A DNA stretch of 64,000 nucleotides from G963667675 sp965197565 (GCA_965197565.1 CBDANK010000004.1:1302001-1366000), one strand, 5' to 3'; counted from the first letter of the stretch, positions 41,876 through 50,339 are shown. The notes: generated from the sequence alone by a model not told the origin. Numbers and translations are program-made.

Positions 41876-42284
41876 AAACGGAGTCCTCTTCGCTGTCCCA
41901 GTCCTCTCCGAAAGCCGGTTCGGAATGGGAAGCGAAGCCAGCGGACGTTCCCATTTGTCCCAGGTACAATTCACGAATGGCCCGGTGGGTAACCCGGTAC
42001 CAAGTCCGGCCGTCGGCGCCTTGCCACACGTCCAAGTATTCCGCTCCCACCTGAGCCCCGATCCAAGCATGGTTCATGGAGCGCTGGTCCAATAGCTCAA
42101 ACAGGCGACGTTGGTCCATAGCCCCAGCAACATGAACCTGCTCCAGTAGCTCGCTGCGAGCATCGTGGGGCCGCATTTCCGGGACCTGAGCTTCCATCTT
42201 CCGCACCAAATCTTCCAGCCGCCGCAGATTGCGCTGAATTCCTTGTATATAGCGGTGCGCTTGCCCTCTGGGCGGGCTGGTCAT
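41862..42284 (-). CDS. Unrecognised protein upstream of the MazF-type toxin (antitoxin candidate)
   Basis: 140 residues, no family recognised. The N-terminal 60 are a charged helix (YIQGIQRNLRRLEDLVRKMEAQVPEM), perhaps a coiled coil. The middle part has MDQRRLFELLDQRSMNHAWIGAQVGAEYLDVWQGADGRTWYRVTHRAIRELYLGQM. The C-terminus is acidic (SEPAFGEDWDSEEDSVYDRL), as in antitoxin tails that neutralise MazF. Position and overlap with the toxin suggest an antitoxin, but it does not resemble MazE, PemI or AbrB types and is longer than those. It may be a DNA-binding or an unrelated protein. Confidence 0.5.
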   Translation of the reverse strand: MTSPPRGQAHRYIQGIQRNLRRLEDLVRKMEAQVPEMRPHDARSELLEQVHVAGAMDQRRLFELLDQRSMNHAWIGAQVGAEYLDVWQGADGRTWYRVTHRAIRELYLGQMGTSAGFASHSEPAFGEDWDSEEDSVYDRL

Positions 42285-42358
42285 GTACTCACCTGGTCCA
42301 CATTTCTTGGTCTATGCGGCCAACTGTTGTCTTACCCTAAAATCGAATAACTAATGAG

Positions 42359-43687
42359 TCACCAACCGTGCTCCAGCTTGTCCTTGAGCACATCCACCAA
42401 CTGGACTATGGGTACCCGCATCTGGTGCATCGAGTCCCGTTCTCGAATGGTGACACCGCGGTCTTCCAAGGTATCAAAGTCCACCGTCACGCAATAGGGC
42501 GTGCCGATTTCATCCTGCCGCCGGTAACGCCGCCCAATGCTCTGAGCGTCGTCGTACTGGGTATTGAAGTTTTTGCGCAGTTGATTGTAAACCTCCCGGG
42601 CGGCGGGAACCAACTTGGCGTTTCGGCTGAGCGGCAATGCGGCCACCGTCACCGGGGCCAGCTTGCGGTGTAGGTGCAGGACCGTCCGGACCGTATCCCC
42701 GTCCGGCTCTTCGTCGTAGGCATCCAGCCAGAAGGCCAGAGTAGCGCGGTCGACTCCGCCGGAAGGTTCAATGACGTAGGGAAAGTATCGATTGTCGCCA
42801 TCCTCAGCCGCGTCGTCGAAGTAAGTCATATCCTGGCCGCTGGCCTCGGCGTGCTGCCGTAAATCGAAGTCGGTGCGGTTGGCAATGCCTTCCAGCTCGG
42901 CCCAGCCCCAAGGAAACCGGTACTCGATGTCGTAGCAATCTTTGGCGTAGTGGGCCAACTCGTCGTCGGCGTGCTGGCGCAGACGCAGGTTTTCCGGCCG
43001 GATGCCGTAGGCCAAGTACCAATCGAAGCGTTCCTCAATCCACTGGTGAAGCCACTGGGTGTCGGTGCCCGGTTTGACGAAGTACTCGACCTCCATCTGC
43101 TCGAATTCGCGGGTGCGGAAGGTGAAGTTGCCCGGCGTTATTTCGTTGCGGAACGCCTTGCCGATCTGGCCGATGCCGAAGGGGAGCTTCTTACGAGTGG
43201 AATTGACCACGTTTGGGAAGTTGACGAAAATGCCTTGGGCGGTCTCCGGCCGCAGGTAGACTTGGTGGGCGGTGTCCTCCGCCGGACCCATGAATGTCTT
43301 GAACATCAGGTTGAACTGCCGGGGGTTGGTAAATTCGCCGCCGCACTCAGGACAGAGTTCGGTGGCCAGGTCGTCAGTCCGGAACCGAAGATTGCAACTG
43401 CGGCACTCCACCAGAGGATCGGCGAAATTCTCCACGTGGCCACTGGCTACCCAAGCCTGGGGGTGCATCAGGATGGCGGCGTCCAACCCCACCATGTCGT
43501 CACGCTGGACGATTACCGAACGCCACCAGGCTTCCTTGACGTTACGCTTAAGCTCCACTCCCAAGGGACCGTAGTCCCAGGTGGAACCCAAGCCCCCATA
43601 GACTTCGCTGCTCTGAAATACAAAGCCCCGTCGTTTAGATAAGGAGATTATCTTGTCCATGTCGGCGTAGGGTAGAAACCGCGGCAC
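42359..43687 (-). CDS. glyS: Glycyl-tRNA synthetase, dimeric type
   Basis: 442 residues of the alpha2-type class II GlyRS (GlyQS). It begins with DKIISLSKRRGFVFQSSEVYGGLGSTWDYGPLGVELKRNV and has a zinc insertion (CRSCNLRFRTDDLATELCPECGGEF). Motif 2 is FGIGQIGKAFRNEITPGNFTFRTREFEQMEVEYFV and motif 3 YFPYVIEPSGGVDRATLAFWLDAY. The anticodon domain (APVTVAALPLSRNAKLVPAAREVYNQLRKNF..GRRYRRQDEIGTPYCVTVDF) completes it. GTG 43687 is given; ATG 43660 (MDKIISL) is an equally plausible start. It is slightly shorter than many homologues but complete in motifs. Confidence 0.94.
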   Translation of the reverse strand: MPRFLPYADMDKIISLSKRRGFVFQSSEVYGGLGSTWDYGPLGVELKRNVKEAWWRSVIVQRDDMVGLDAAILMHPQAWVASGHVENFADPLVECRSCNLRFRTDDLATELCPECGGEFTNPRQFNLMFKTFMGPAEDTAHQVYLRPETAQGIFVNFPNVVNSTRKKLPFGIGQIGKAFRNEITPGNFTFRTREFEQMEVEYFVKPGTDTQWLHQWIEERFDWYLAYGIRPENLRLRQHADDELAHYAKDCYDIEYRFPWGWAELEGIANRTDFDLRQHAEASGQDMTYFDDAAEDGDNRYFPYVIEPSGGVDRATLAFWLDAYDEEPDGDTVRTVLHLHRKLAPVTVAALPLSRNAKLVPAAREVYNQLRKNFNTQYDDAQSIGRRYRRQDEIGTPYCVTVDFDTLEDRGVTIRERDSMHQMRVPIVQLVDVLKDKLEHGW

Positions 43688-43845
43688 TTGTTTACTCCCG
43701 GCAATCAGCGGTCAAGTTTCATAGCCAAAACATCCGTGTTGCCAACCTGACTTAGAGAGTACCAATTCGCCCAGATGATGTAAACAATTCCGGGAATTCA
43801 AGCAGGGGCTGTCGTTTTCTGTCGCGCCTTAGGCTATGCGGGCGC

Positions 43846-45951
43846 TTATTCTACACGAATACCCGGCTGGCTGGAGGACGGCAGGCGCAGGCGCACCGCT
43901 TGGGCCAGGCCGTCGGCTTGGAGGTCGTCCAGCTTAAGATATTGAGCTCCCATGGCCTCGGCTATAGGCCCGGCCAAGCCAAACTTCAACATGCCAACCT
44001 CGGTATCGACGACCACAGCCGGGATGTGGTGCTCTCTAAACAGGGACGCCACTTCTTTGACTTCAAACACGGCAAGGTTGGGTTCATTGGCCCCCGCGGC
44101 GGGGACCGAACCAGTCTCGTTTTGGGTCTCCCCTATGCTGACGTTGGCCCGGCCGTCAGAGAGAAGGACCATCAGGGGCAAGAACTCCGGGTCTTTCAAC
44201 CGCTCCGCCTCGAAGACCTGCAAAGCTAGATAAAGACCGCGGCTAAGCGGAGTACGCCCTCCGGTGGGCATATCGGCCAAACGGACCCGGGCCAGTTCCA
44301 CACTGCCGGTGGGCGGGAGCAGCAGCTCCGCTCCGGTCCCCCGAAAAGCAATCAAGCCGACACGGTCCCGGCGCTGGTAGGCGTCGATAAGCAAAGATAG
44401 GACCGCGCCTTTTACCGCCACCATCCGGCGTTGCGCGGCCATGGAGCCGCTGGCATCCACGACGAACAGGACCAAGCTCCCGGTCTTGGACTCCCGTATT
44501 TTCTCCCGCAGATCCCACGGTTCCAGCAGCACTGCCGGAGCAGAGGCTGGGTAAGCTGCGCTCCGTCGCGCTCGTTGATGCGGGGCAGCCGCCCTCAGAG
44601 TAGCGTCCAAGGCCAGGTCGGTTACTTTTCCTTCAGGAGGGCCGGCCCCCACGTAGCGTCCGACAGCGACGCCGCCGACTGTCTTACTCCGCCGCCCCGA
44701 CCCTCGCCGGGGCCGCTCATCCGGCGGTTGCACTTCGATGGGCAGTACCGGGAATGGACTGCCGACCTCGAAGTCCTGATCGTTCAATTCGGAATGGCCT
44801 GAACTTGCTTCTTCCTCGGGGTCGCCGGGCGCAGCGTTTGGGTCGGAATACTCAGGCTCTCCTTCGTCCATGCTTTCGGAGCCGGAGTTTCCTTGGTCGG
44901 AAGGTTCCCGCTGCCGTTGCCGGTCCTGAAACTCCTGGACCATGGAGTCCAACTGCTCAGTGGCCAAGTGAGGCTGTTGAAAGGGTTGGCGCCGTTGCCG
45001 GTGAAGCAGCGCCAACACAGCAGCTTCTTTAACGTCCTGGGCGGACACTTTCGTCCTGCCTTCATAGGCGGCGACGGTGCTGGCTGTTTTGTACATCACG
45101 ATGTCGCCGCGCATCCCGTCGACCTGGTACTCGGCGCAAATGTCGGTGATAAGCTCCAGGATGTCGGGGCTCACTTGGACTTGCGGCAAAAGCTCCCGGC
45201 TCTCCAACAACCGTTGGCGTTCAAGCTCCTCGGTCTCTTGCCAGCGATCCATAAATTGATAGGGGTCGGCTTCGAAGTCGATGCGCCGGCGGACAACCTC
45301 GCGCCTCTCGCTTGAGGGGAGAGTTCCCTCCACTTCCACCGCTAGACCGAACCGGTCCAGGAGTTGGGGGCGCAGGTCCCCTTCCTCCGGGTTCATGGTC
45401 CCCACCAGGATGAACTCAGCGGCGTGGCTTATCGAGATTCCTTCCCGCTCCACGTAGTTCCGGCCCATGGCGGAGGCGTCCAGCAGCACGTCGACCAAGT
45501 GGTCGTTGAGCAGGTTCACCTCGTCGATATACAGGATGCCCCGGTGGGTAGCCGCGATAAGACCGGGTTCAAAACTCCTGTCGCCGGACTTGATGGCTTG
45601 CTCGATGTCCAAAGAACCGACCAGCCGGTCCTCGGTGGCCCCCACCGGCAGGTCCACGATGCGCACCTGCCTGGCCACGGCCAAGTCGTCGTTGGTCTCG
45701 GTCTGGCACCATTGACAGAGGCCCTGACGAGCGTCGGGAGTGCAGCTATAGGGGCAACCCCTAACCACGCTAACTTCCGGGAGGAGCGCAGCCAGGGAGC
45801 GGACCGCGGTGGACTTGGCGGTGCCTTTTTTACCCCGGACTAGGACTCCGCCTATCTTTGGGTTGAGGGCGTTGAACAAAAGCGCCCGCTTCATGGCGGT
45901 TTGTCCGACAATCGCAGTGAAAGGAAAGCGGGGCTCTCGTCGTTGTTGCAA
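43846..45951 (-). CDS. Fused ChlI/ChlD-type chelatase subunit (cobalt/magnesium chelatase)
   Basis: 701 residues. Residues 1 to about 330 are an AAA+ ChlI/BchI domain: FTAIVGQTAMKRALLFNALNP, Walker A RGKKGTAKST, a four-Cys insertion CPYSCTPDARQGLCQWC, Walker B GILYIDEVNLL, and the sensor LVGTMNPEEGDLRPQLLDRF. An acidic Pro-rich linker follows (about 340-430). A VWA domain (about 490-690) has the MIDAS VLFVVDASGSMAAQRRM. This ATPase drives metal insertion by a CobN- or ChlH-type subunit. With cobN at 50.6 kb and no chlorophyll genes, cobalt insertion is the likely job. The start is TTG 45951 after AGGAGAG. Confidence 0.88.
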   Translation of the reverse strand: MQQRREPRFPFTAIVGQTAMKRALLFNALNPKIGGVLVRGKKGTAKSTAVRSLAALLPEVSVVRGCPYSCTPDARQGLCQWCQTETNDDLAVARQVRIVDLPVGATEDRLVGSLDIEQAIKSGDRSFEPGLIAATHRGILYIDEVNLLNDHLVDVLLDASAMGRNYVEREGISISHAAEFILVGTMNPEEGDLRPQLLDRFGLAVEVEGTLPSSERREVVRRRIDFEADPYQFMDRWQETEELERQRLLESRELLPQVQVSPDILELITDICAEYQVDGMRGDIVMYKTASTVAAYEGRTKVSAQDVKEAAVLALLHRQRRQPFQQPHLATEQLDSMVQEFQDRQRQREPSDQGNSGSESMDEGEPEYSDPNAAPGDPEEEASSGHSELNDQDFEVGSPFPVLPIEVQPPDERPRRGSGRRSKTVGGVAVGRYVGAGPPEGKVTDLALDATLRAAAPHQRARRSAAYPASAPAVLLEPWDLREKIRESKTGSLVLFVVDASGSMAAQRRMVAVKGAVLSLLIDAYQRRDRVGLIAFRGTGAELLLPPTGSVELARVRLADMPTGGRTPLSRGLYLALQVFEAERLKDPEFLPLMVLLSDGRANVSIGETQNETGSVPAAGANEPNLAVFEVKEVASLFREHHIPAVVVDTEVGMLKFGLAGPIAEAMGAQYLKLDDLQADGLAQAVRLRLPSSSQPGIRVE

Positions 45952-45975
45952 GGTTTTCTCTCCTAAGCTAGTTTA

Positions 45976-46197
45976 TCACGGCAAAGGGCGGCTCACTCTA
46001 CGGCTCACTCCATCTAGGTTTTGCTTGTTGGACCCATCCAGGTAGAAGTTGATGCGGGGCCTGCCGGTTAACGGGTGCGTATCCACAGTAGTCCCAACTC
46101 CGAACACTTGGTGTACCAGTATTCCCTTGTGGGGGTTGCGGCCCAATCTCACGCTTTTGCTTCCCACAAAAAAGCCTGGCCGGAAGGCCAGGCACAT
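45976..46197 (-). CDS. Small DUF3553-like ORF ahead of the chelatase gene
   Basis: 73 codons. The segment KGILVHQVFGVGTTVDTHPLTGRPRINFYLDGSNKQNLDG has the pattern of the small KOW/Tudor-like barrels at UvrD C-termini and DUF3553 (G..V.H..FG.GTVV...G...V.F.DG..K.L). The N-terminal part coincides with a terminator-like hairpin, so the true start may be a later GTG at 46164. It ends 24 bases before the chelatase gene. The function is unknown, and it could be non-coding leader. Confidence 0.35.
   Translation of the reverse strand: MCLAFRPGFFVGSKSVRLGRNPHKGILVHQVFGVGTTVDTHPLTGRPRINFYLDGSNKQNLDGVSRRVSRPLP
46168..46193 (-). terminator. Intrinsic terminator or attenuator in chelatase leader
   Basis: GCCTGGCC-GGAA-GGCCAGGC (46174-46193) is followed on the minus strand by six T. 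It lies about 35 bases after a predicted start site and 215 bases before the chelatase gene, a position suited to attenuation. Confidence 0.6.
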
Positions 46198-46233
46198 AAA
46201 TCAAAATGACTCATACCTCCTGTTAACGGCGCT

Positions 46234-46262
46234 ATTCTACTGCATTTGGGTACCAGCTTCAA
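46234..46262 (-). promoter_or_regulatory. Promoter of chelatase leader
   Basis: Minus strand TTGAAG (46257-46262), 17 bases, TAGAAT (46234-46239). Confidence 0.5.
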
Positions 46263-46292
46263 TTATCCGGCTGGAGGCTATAGGGCATGTGC

Positions 46293-46416
46293 AGTAACTG
46301 TTCAGATTTGAGGGGAACCGGTCCTTCGACTCCGCTGCGCTGCGCTCAGGATGAGCGGTTCCCTGTCAGTGCGCTCAGCAACTCTGAACAGTTACCATGC
46401 TCTGAACAGTTACCCT
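46293..46416. repeat. M1 element with duplicated right end
   Basis: AGTAACTGTTCAGA at left, TCTGAACAGTTACC ending at 46397, and a second copy of that right end at 46402-46415. One GCTCAGGATGAGCGG unit lies inside. It is located between two divergent cobalamin-related promoters. Confidence 0.8.
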
Positions 46417-46429
46417 ACGCATATGGGCT

Positions 46430-46458
46430 TGACATCGGACTCTGGTGGGGGCATCATA
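46430..46458 (+). promoter_or_regulatory. Promoter of riboswitch-btuFCD transcript
   Basis: TTGACA (46430-46435), 17 bases, CATCAT (46453-46458). The -35 is consensus and the -10 weak. Confidence 0.45.
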
Positions 46459-46489
46459 GAGTTGCTACTCGGTAACTTTTACAATTGAA

Positions 46490-46650
46490 TTCTTAGGTAC
46501 AACGGTGGGAGTGCCCTTCGCAGGGCTTCAACGGGGAAGCTGGTGTAAGTCCAGCGCTGTCCCGCAACGGTAGGTCTCAGGATTATTGGTCGGCAGTCCT
46601 GGGGCGAGTCCGGTCCACGGCTTCCATCGACATCTTGGCCTTCGAGGAAA
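46490..46650 (+). ncRNA. Cobalamin (B12) riboswitch
   Basis: GGGAAGCTGGTGTAAGTCCA followed by GCGCTGTCCCGCAACGGTA is the conserved core and B12 box of cobalamin riboswitches. GCGAGTCCGGTCCACGG further on corresponds to the terminal conserved GAGTCCGG region, and GCCC-TTCGC-AGGGC forms an early stem. Exact ends are approximate. It controls the B12 transporter genes btuFCD, probably through the terminator that follows. Confidence 0.9.
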
Positions 46651-46677
46651 GGTACTGGAATCGTCCGTGAACCGGTT

Positions 46678-46712
46678 GACCCCGTTCCATCCTGGAAGCG
46701 GGGTCTTTTTTG
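46678..46712 (+). terminator. Riboswitch-controlled intrinsic terminator
   Basis: GACCCCGTTCC pairs with GGAAGCGGGGTC (one bulge) and is followed by TTTTTT. It lies between the riboswitch aptamer and btuF. Confidence 0.8.
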
Positions 46713-46744
46713 TTTGGATACTTGACAGGGAGGCTATAGCCAAC

Positions 46745-47827
46745 TTGGAACGCTTACTGACAGTCGTCGCGTTGGGGGTCGCGCTTATCCTATTGGCGGC
46801 TTGTTCCGCCGACCCCACTCCCGTGCCCACACAACCGCCGCCGGAGCCTACCAGTGCTCTGCTGTCCACAGCGACGTCCCAGCCTACCGCCCCGCCGCCG
46901 ACAACCGCCGCGCCGGAGCCTACCAGTACTCTGCTGTCCACAGCGACGTCCCAGCCCACCGCTCCGCCGCCGACAACCGCCGCGCCGGAGCCTACTTTTA
47001 CACCTTCTCCTACTCGGCCCGCGCCGTTCCGGCTTACTTTGGAGGACTCAAACGGCAAGGAGGTCATGTTCGACGCTCCGGCGGAGCGCATCGTAGCTCA
47101 CGACAGCGCCGCCGTGGAGACGCTCTTCGCCATCGGTGAGGGCCACCGGGTGATCGGGACCCACTCGTTCGTCAATTATCCTCCGGAAACGGAGTCGATA
47201 GTCAAGGTCGGCGACGCTTTCAACATGGACATCGAGGCCGTCGTCGCCTTGGAACCCGACTTGGTGTTCGTGTTCTACGACCGGTTCAACGATGACTTGG
47301 AGCGGGCCGGGTTGAAAGTGCTCTACAGAAAGAGCCTTTCCGACGACTTCACCAAGATCCCGGACATCATCGAAATGTGGGGTGAAATCACCGGCAGCGT
47401 CGACGCGGCGGCGAAGGTGGCTGCCGATTTCGAACAACGGGTCGCCGCCATCGAGAATGCTTTGCAAGGAGTCGAGGCCGGCCCGTCGGTCTTTCAAGAC
47501 ACCGGTGGGTTCTGGACTCCAGGCCAAAACACCTTGATGCAGGCCGTGTTCGATCTGCTCAAGTTGGACAACATCGCTTCGGGCTTGACTGGCTACCAGC
47601 AGATCAGCCCTGAAGTCATCGTAGAGAAGGACCCGGAGATCATCATCGGCGACCCGGAAATAATCAAGAGCGAAGCGGCTTTCAGCCAGGTCCGAGGTGT
47701 GCTTGATGACCGAATTTTCACCGCCAGCACCAACGCGCTAAGCGTGGCTGGACCACGGTTTATTGAGGGTGTGGAGGAGCTGGCCCGCTGGGTCTACCCG
47801 GAGATCTTCCAGTCCGAGGAGCAATAA
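46745..47827 (+). CDS. btuF: Cobalamin ABC transporter, substrate-binding lipoprotein
   Basis: About 360 residues. A lipoprotein signal (LLTVVALGVALILLAAC, lipobox LAAC) is followed by a Thr/Pro-rich linker of about 80 residues containing two 24-residue repeats (PEPTSxLLSTATSQPTAPPPTTAA). The periplasmic-binding type III fold comes next: APAERIVAHDSAAVETLFAIGEGHRVIGTHSFVNYP, IEAVVALEPDLVFVFYDRFNDDLERAGLKVLY, and ISPEVIVEKDPEIIIGD. It captures B12 or a corrinoid outside the membrane and delivers it to BtuC. TTG 46745, 11 bases after GGGAGG, is the best start; frames upstream overlap the riboswitch. The lipid anchor is expected for a cell without an outer-membrane periplasm. Confidence 0.88.
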   Translation: MERLLTVVALGVALILLAACSADPTPVPTQPPPEPTSALLSTATSQPTAPPPTTAAPEPTSTLLSTATSQPTAPPPTTAAPEPTFTPSPTRPAPFRLTLEDSNGKEVMFDAPAERIVAHDSAAVETLFAIGEGHRVIGTHSFVNYPPETESIVKVGDAFNMDIEAVVALEPDLVFVFYDRFNDDLERAGLKVLYRKSLSDDFTKIPDIIEMWGEITGSVDAAAKVAADFEQRVAAIENALQGVEAGPSVFQDTGGFWTPGQNTLMQAVFDLLKLDNIASGLTGYQQISPEVIVEKDPEIIIGDPEIIKSEAAFSQVRGVLDDRIFTASTNALSVAGPRFIEGVEELARWVYPEIFQSEEQ

Positions 47828-47836
47828 CAAGCGAGC

Positions 47837-48940
47837 ATGGCTGAAGGCGCCAGCAGAAGGACGCCGGGCATTGAGCCCCTTAACCTCGGCAAGATAACCG
47901 CGGGCCTGGTTGGCCTGCGTTATCCGTGGTGGCGGCTGGCCATCGGCGGAGCCGTATTCCTGATCGCCGCCATATTTGCCGCCAGCCTGGGCTCCGTGGA
48001 CATTCCCTTCCCGTCGGTGGCATTGGTCTTCCTGTCGCGGCTGCCCGGAATCGACCTCCCCGCCGACACCCCGGCTACTTGGGACACCATTCTGTGGCAG
48101 CTTCGCTTTCCTCGGGTGGCTCTGGCGGGGATCGTGGGCGGCGCACTGGCCATGTCGGGCGCCGCTTACCAGGGACTGTTCAAGAACCCGTTGGCCGACC
48201 CCTACCTGGTGGGCGTCGCCTCCGGGGCCGGGCTGGGGGCGACCGTCGTACTATTGACCGGGGTGCCATTAATGATTGGGGGGTTCAGCTTCCTCCCCAT
48301 CGCCGCCTTCGTGGGAGGAATAACTGCAGTGACCTTGGCCTATAGCATCGCCCGCAGTGCTCAGGGCACTCAGCTCACCACGCTGATCCTAGCCGGCGTG
48401 GCCATCGCCTCCCTGGTAGGAGCCGTGACTAGCTTGCTGATGATCCGGAGCGACCCGGAACTTCGCCCGGTCCTTAGCTGGCTGCTTGGCAGTTTCATTG
48501 CAGCGGAATGGAGCGAAAGCGCCATCGTGCTGCTCTATCTCGCGCCCTGCTTGGCGGTGCTGTTGGGCTTTGCCCGGATTCTCAATGTGCTCCAATTGAC
48601 CGAGGACCACGCCTCGATGCTGGGCGTCGACGTAGAGAAGGTGAAGCTATTGCTGATCGCGGCGGCGACCCTGGCCACAGCGGCCGCGGTGTCATTCACC
48701 GGACTCATTGGGTTTGTGGGACTGATTGCACCCCACGCGGTGCGGCTGGTCTGGGGCTCAGACTATCGTTTTATCCTGCCAATGTCCGCCATTGTGGGGG
48801 CCACCTTTCTGGTGCTGGCCGACTTGGCAGCCCGGACGGTGGTGAGCCCGGGAGAACTACCGGTAGGAGTAGTCACCGCCTTCTGCGGCGCGCCCTTCTT
48901 CCTGTATCTGTTGCGCAGCCGCCGCGCCGGGATGGTCTAA
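47837..48940 (+). CDS. btuC: Cobalamin ABC transporter permease
   Basis: 367 residues of the FecCD/BtuC permease family with about ten membrane helices. Recognisable segments are RFPRVALAGIVGGALAMSGAAYQGLFKNPLADPYLVGVASGAGLGA, LTTLILAGVAIASLVGAVTSLLM, SWLLGSFIAAEWSE, DHASMLGVDVEKVKLLLIAAATLATAAAVSFTGLIGFVGLIAPHAVRLVWGSDYRFILPMSAIVGATFLVLADLAARTVVSPGELPVGVVTAFCGAPFFLYLL. A short N-terminal cytoplasmic tail precedes the first helix. It begins 9 bases after btuF. Given the riboswitch, the substrate is B12 rather than a siderophore. Confidence 0.92.
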   Translation: MAEGASRRTPGIEPLNLGKITAGLVGLRYPWWRLAIGGAVFLIAAIFAASLGSVDIPFPSVALVFLSRLPGIDLPADTPATWDTILWQLRFPRVALAGIVGGALAMSGAAYQGLFKNPLADPYLVGVASGAGLGATVVLLTGVPLMIGGFSFLPIAAFVGGITAVTLAYSIARSAQGTQLTTLILAGVAIASLVGAVTSLLMIRSDPELRPVLSWLLGSFIAAEWSESAIVLLYLAPCLAVLLGFARILNVLQLTEDHASMLGVDVEKVKLLLIAAATLATAAAVSFTGLIGFVGLIAPHAVRLVWGSDYRFILPMSAIVGATFLVLADLAARTVVSPGELPVGVVTAFCGAPFFLYLLRSRRAGMV

Positions 48941-48993
48941 GCGTGTCAACCACCCTTCGACAGGCCCAGGGCCAGCGGTAAGGACGATTCAGC

Positions 48994-49869
48994 ATGGCAC
49001 GTTTCCCATTCGCTCCAAAAATCCACGAGCAAAAAACCGGCCGCTCTGAGCGAAACGCACTTGAGGTAGAGGCGGAACGGGGCGGAGCCGGTGGTTCCTA
49101 CGCCGGGGTCGGCGTGTCCGGCGTCTGGTACTCCTATGGTGACCGGCAAGTCCTGTGCGGGTTGGACCTCAACGTCGAGCAAGGAACCCTGATCGCGCTG
49201 GCGGGGCCCAACGGGGTGGGCAAGTCAACTTTGCTCCGGATCATCGCCGGAGCATTGCGACCGTCGCAGGGCAAGATTCGGGTGAAGGGCAGAGACATAA
49301 CGCCCCTCTCCCCCCGAGAGAAGTCGCGGCTGGTGGCAGTTGTTCCGCAAAACCCGGAACTTCCCCGAGGCACGGCGGCGTTGGAGGTGGTACTGATGGG
49401 GCGCAACCCCCATCTGGGGCTGCTGTCTTGGGAGAGCGCGGCCGACGTAGAGGTTGCCTTGTGCGCCATGCGCCGCACCGAGTCCGAGGAATTCTTCGAC
49501 CGTCCCGTACACCAACTGTCCGGAGGGGAGCGTCAGCGGGTAGCCGTGGCCATGGCGCTGGCCCAAGAGACGCCGGTGTTGCTGCTGGACGAACCTACCG
49601 CCAATCTGGACTTGACCTACCAACCGGTGATAATGCGGCTACTGCAGGAGCTAGCAGCCTCGGGCCAAACGGTCGTAACCGCCATTCACGACCTGACATT
49701 GGCCGGCCAGTTCTGCGACGCCATCGCGCTGATGTGGAACGGCCGGGTGCTGGCCTTCGGCCCCCCCGAAGAGGTCATTACTGCCGGGAACATCAAGCAA
49801 GTCTACGGCGCCGACACCATGGTGATAAGACACCCTCACAACGGCAGACCCATAGTGCTCAACTACTAG
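48994..49869 (+). CDS. btuD: Cobalamin ABC transporter ATP-binding protein
   Basis: 291 residues. The ABC ATPase core starts near residue 43 (VSGVWYSYGDRQVLCGLDLNVEQGTLIALAGPNGVGKSTLLRIIAGAL), with Walker A GPNGVGKST, Q-loop VVPQNPELP, signature LSGGERQR, Walker B VLLLDEPTANLD, and switch His in TAIHDLTLA. The first 40 residues are an extra hydrophilic extension not seen in typical BtuD; a later start near GVSGVWYSYG is conceivable but no better start codon with a ribosome site was seen. It powers B12 import with BtuC. Confidence 0.9.
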   Translation: MARFPFAPKIHEQKTGRSERNALEVEAERGGAGGSYAGVGVSGVWYSYGDRQVLCGLDLNVEQGTLIALAGPNGVGKSTLLRIIAGALRPSQGKIRVKGRDITPLSPREKSRLVAVVPQNPELPRGTAALEVVLMGRNPHLGLLSWESAADVEVALCAMRRTESEEFFDRPVHQLSGGERQRVAVAMALAQETPVLLLDEPTANLDLTYQPVIMRLLQELAASGQTVVTAIHDLTLAGQFCDAIALMWNGRVLAFGPPEEVITAGNIKQVYGADTMVIRHPHNGRPIVLNY

Positions 49870-49913
49870 CCTTCTCAGCCCCGCAGCCAACGGAAAGAGT
49901 ATAGTGCTCGCCG

Positions 49914-50339
49914 TTATCCGACGGACTGCCTTGGCCGCCGGACAAACACTATACCCTCGCGGTTTACGTACCGGTCCCGGAATTCTTCGAAGGCTTTTAG
50001 TTTTTCCGGCTGAAGCTCGGTCCGATTGAAATCGGTGTCCAAGTATGGGTTGGGGAAGTAGCTTCGCAGCAGCGTCTCTTCCTTCGCGTTGGAAAAGCGG
50101 ACGTAGTAGGAGAGCAAGTCGCCGTGGCTTTCAGCTTCAACGAACTGGATGCCGGTGATTTTGTCGAGGCCGACATGGAAATGCCAGTTGTCGGCCTCCA
50201 GGGTGATGTAATTGCCGCTAAGCTCAGGCTCTTTAATTCCCTTGGAGTTGTTTTCGCTGACGACCTCCCCACCGCCGACGACCCACATCATCTCATCATC
50301 TTTCGCCAATTCCCGGAGCAATTCCAGTGCTATTTCCAC
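49914..50339 (-). CDS. Uncharacterised small protein
   Basis: 141 residues, no family recognised with confidence. It has an N-terminal helix (IALELLRELAKDDEMMWVVGGG), then strands: SGNYITLEADNWHFHVGLDKITGIQFVEAESHGDLLSYYVRFSNAKEETLLRSYFPNPY, a pattern of a small alpha/beta or beta-barrel domain (vaguely like heme-utilisation carriers of the ChuX/HutX type, which I cannot confirm). It starts at GTG 50339 after GGGAGG. It is convergent with btuD and alone in its orientation before the M1-type repeat and cobN. Confidence 0.55.
   Translation of the reverse strand: MEIALELLRELAKDDEMMWVVGGGEVVSENNSKGIKEPELSGNYITLEADNWHFHVGLDKITGIQFVEAESHGDLLSYYVRFSNAKEETLLRSYFPNPYLDTDFNRTELQPEKLKAFEEFRDRYVNREGIVFVRRPRQSVG

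Noticed and set aside
41876..42070. Longer version of the MazF-type toxin
   Set aside because: The extra 65 residues are the neighbouring gene read in another phase; the MazF fold begins at 41875.
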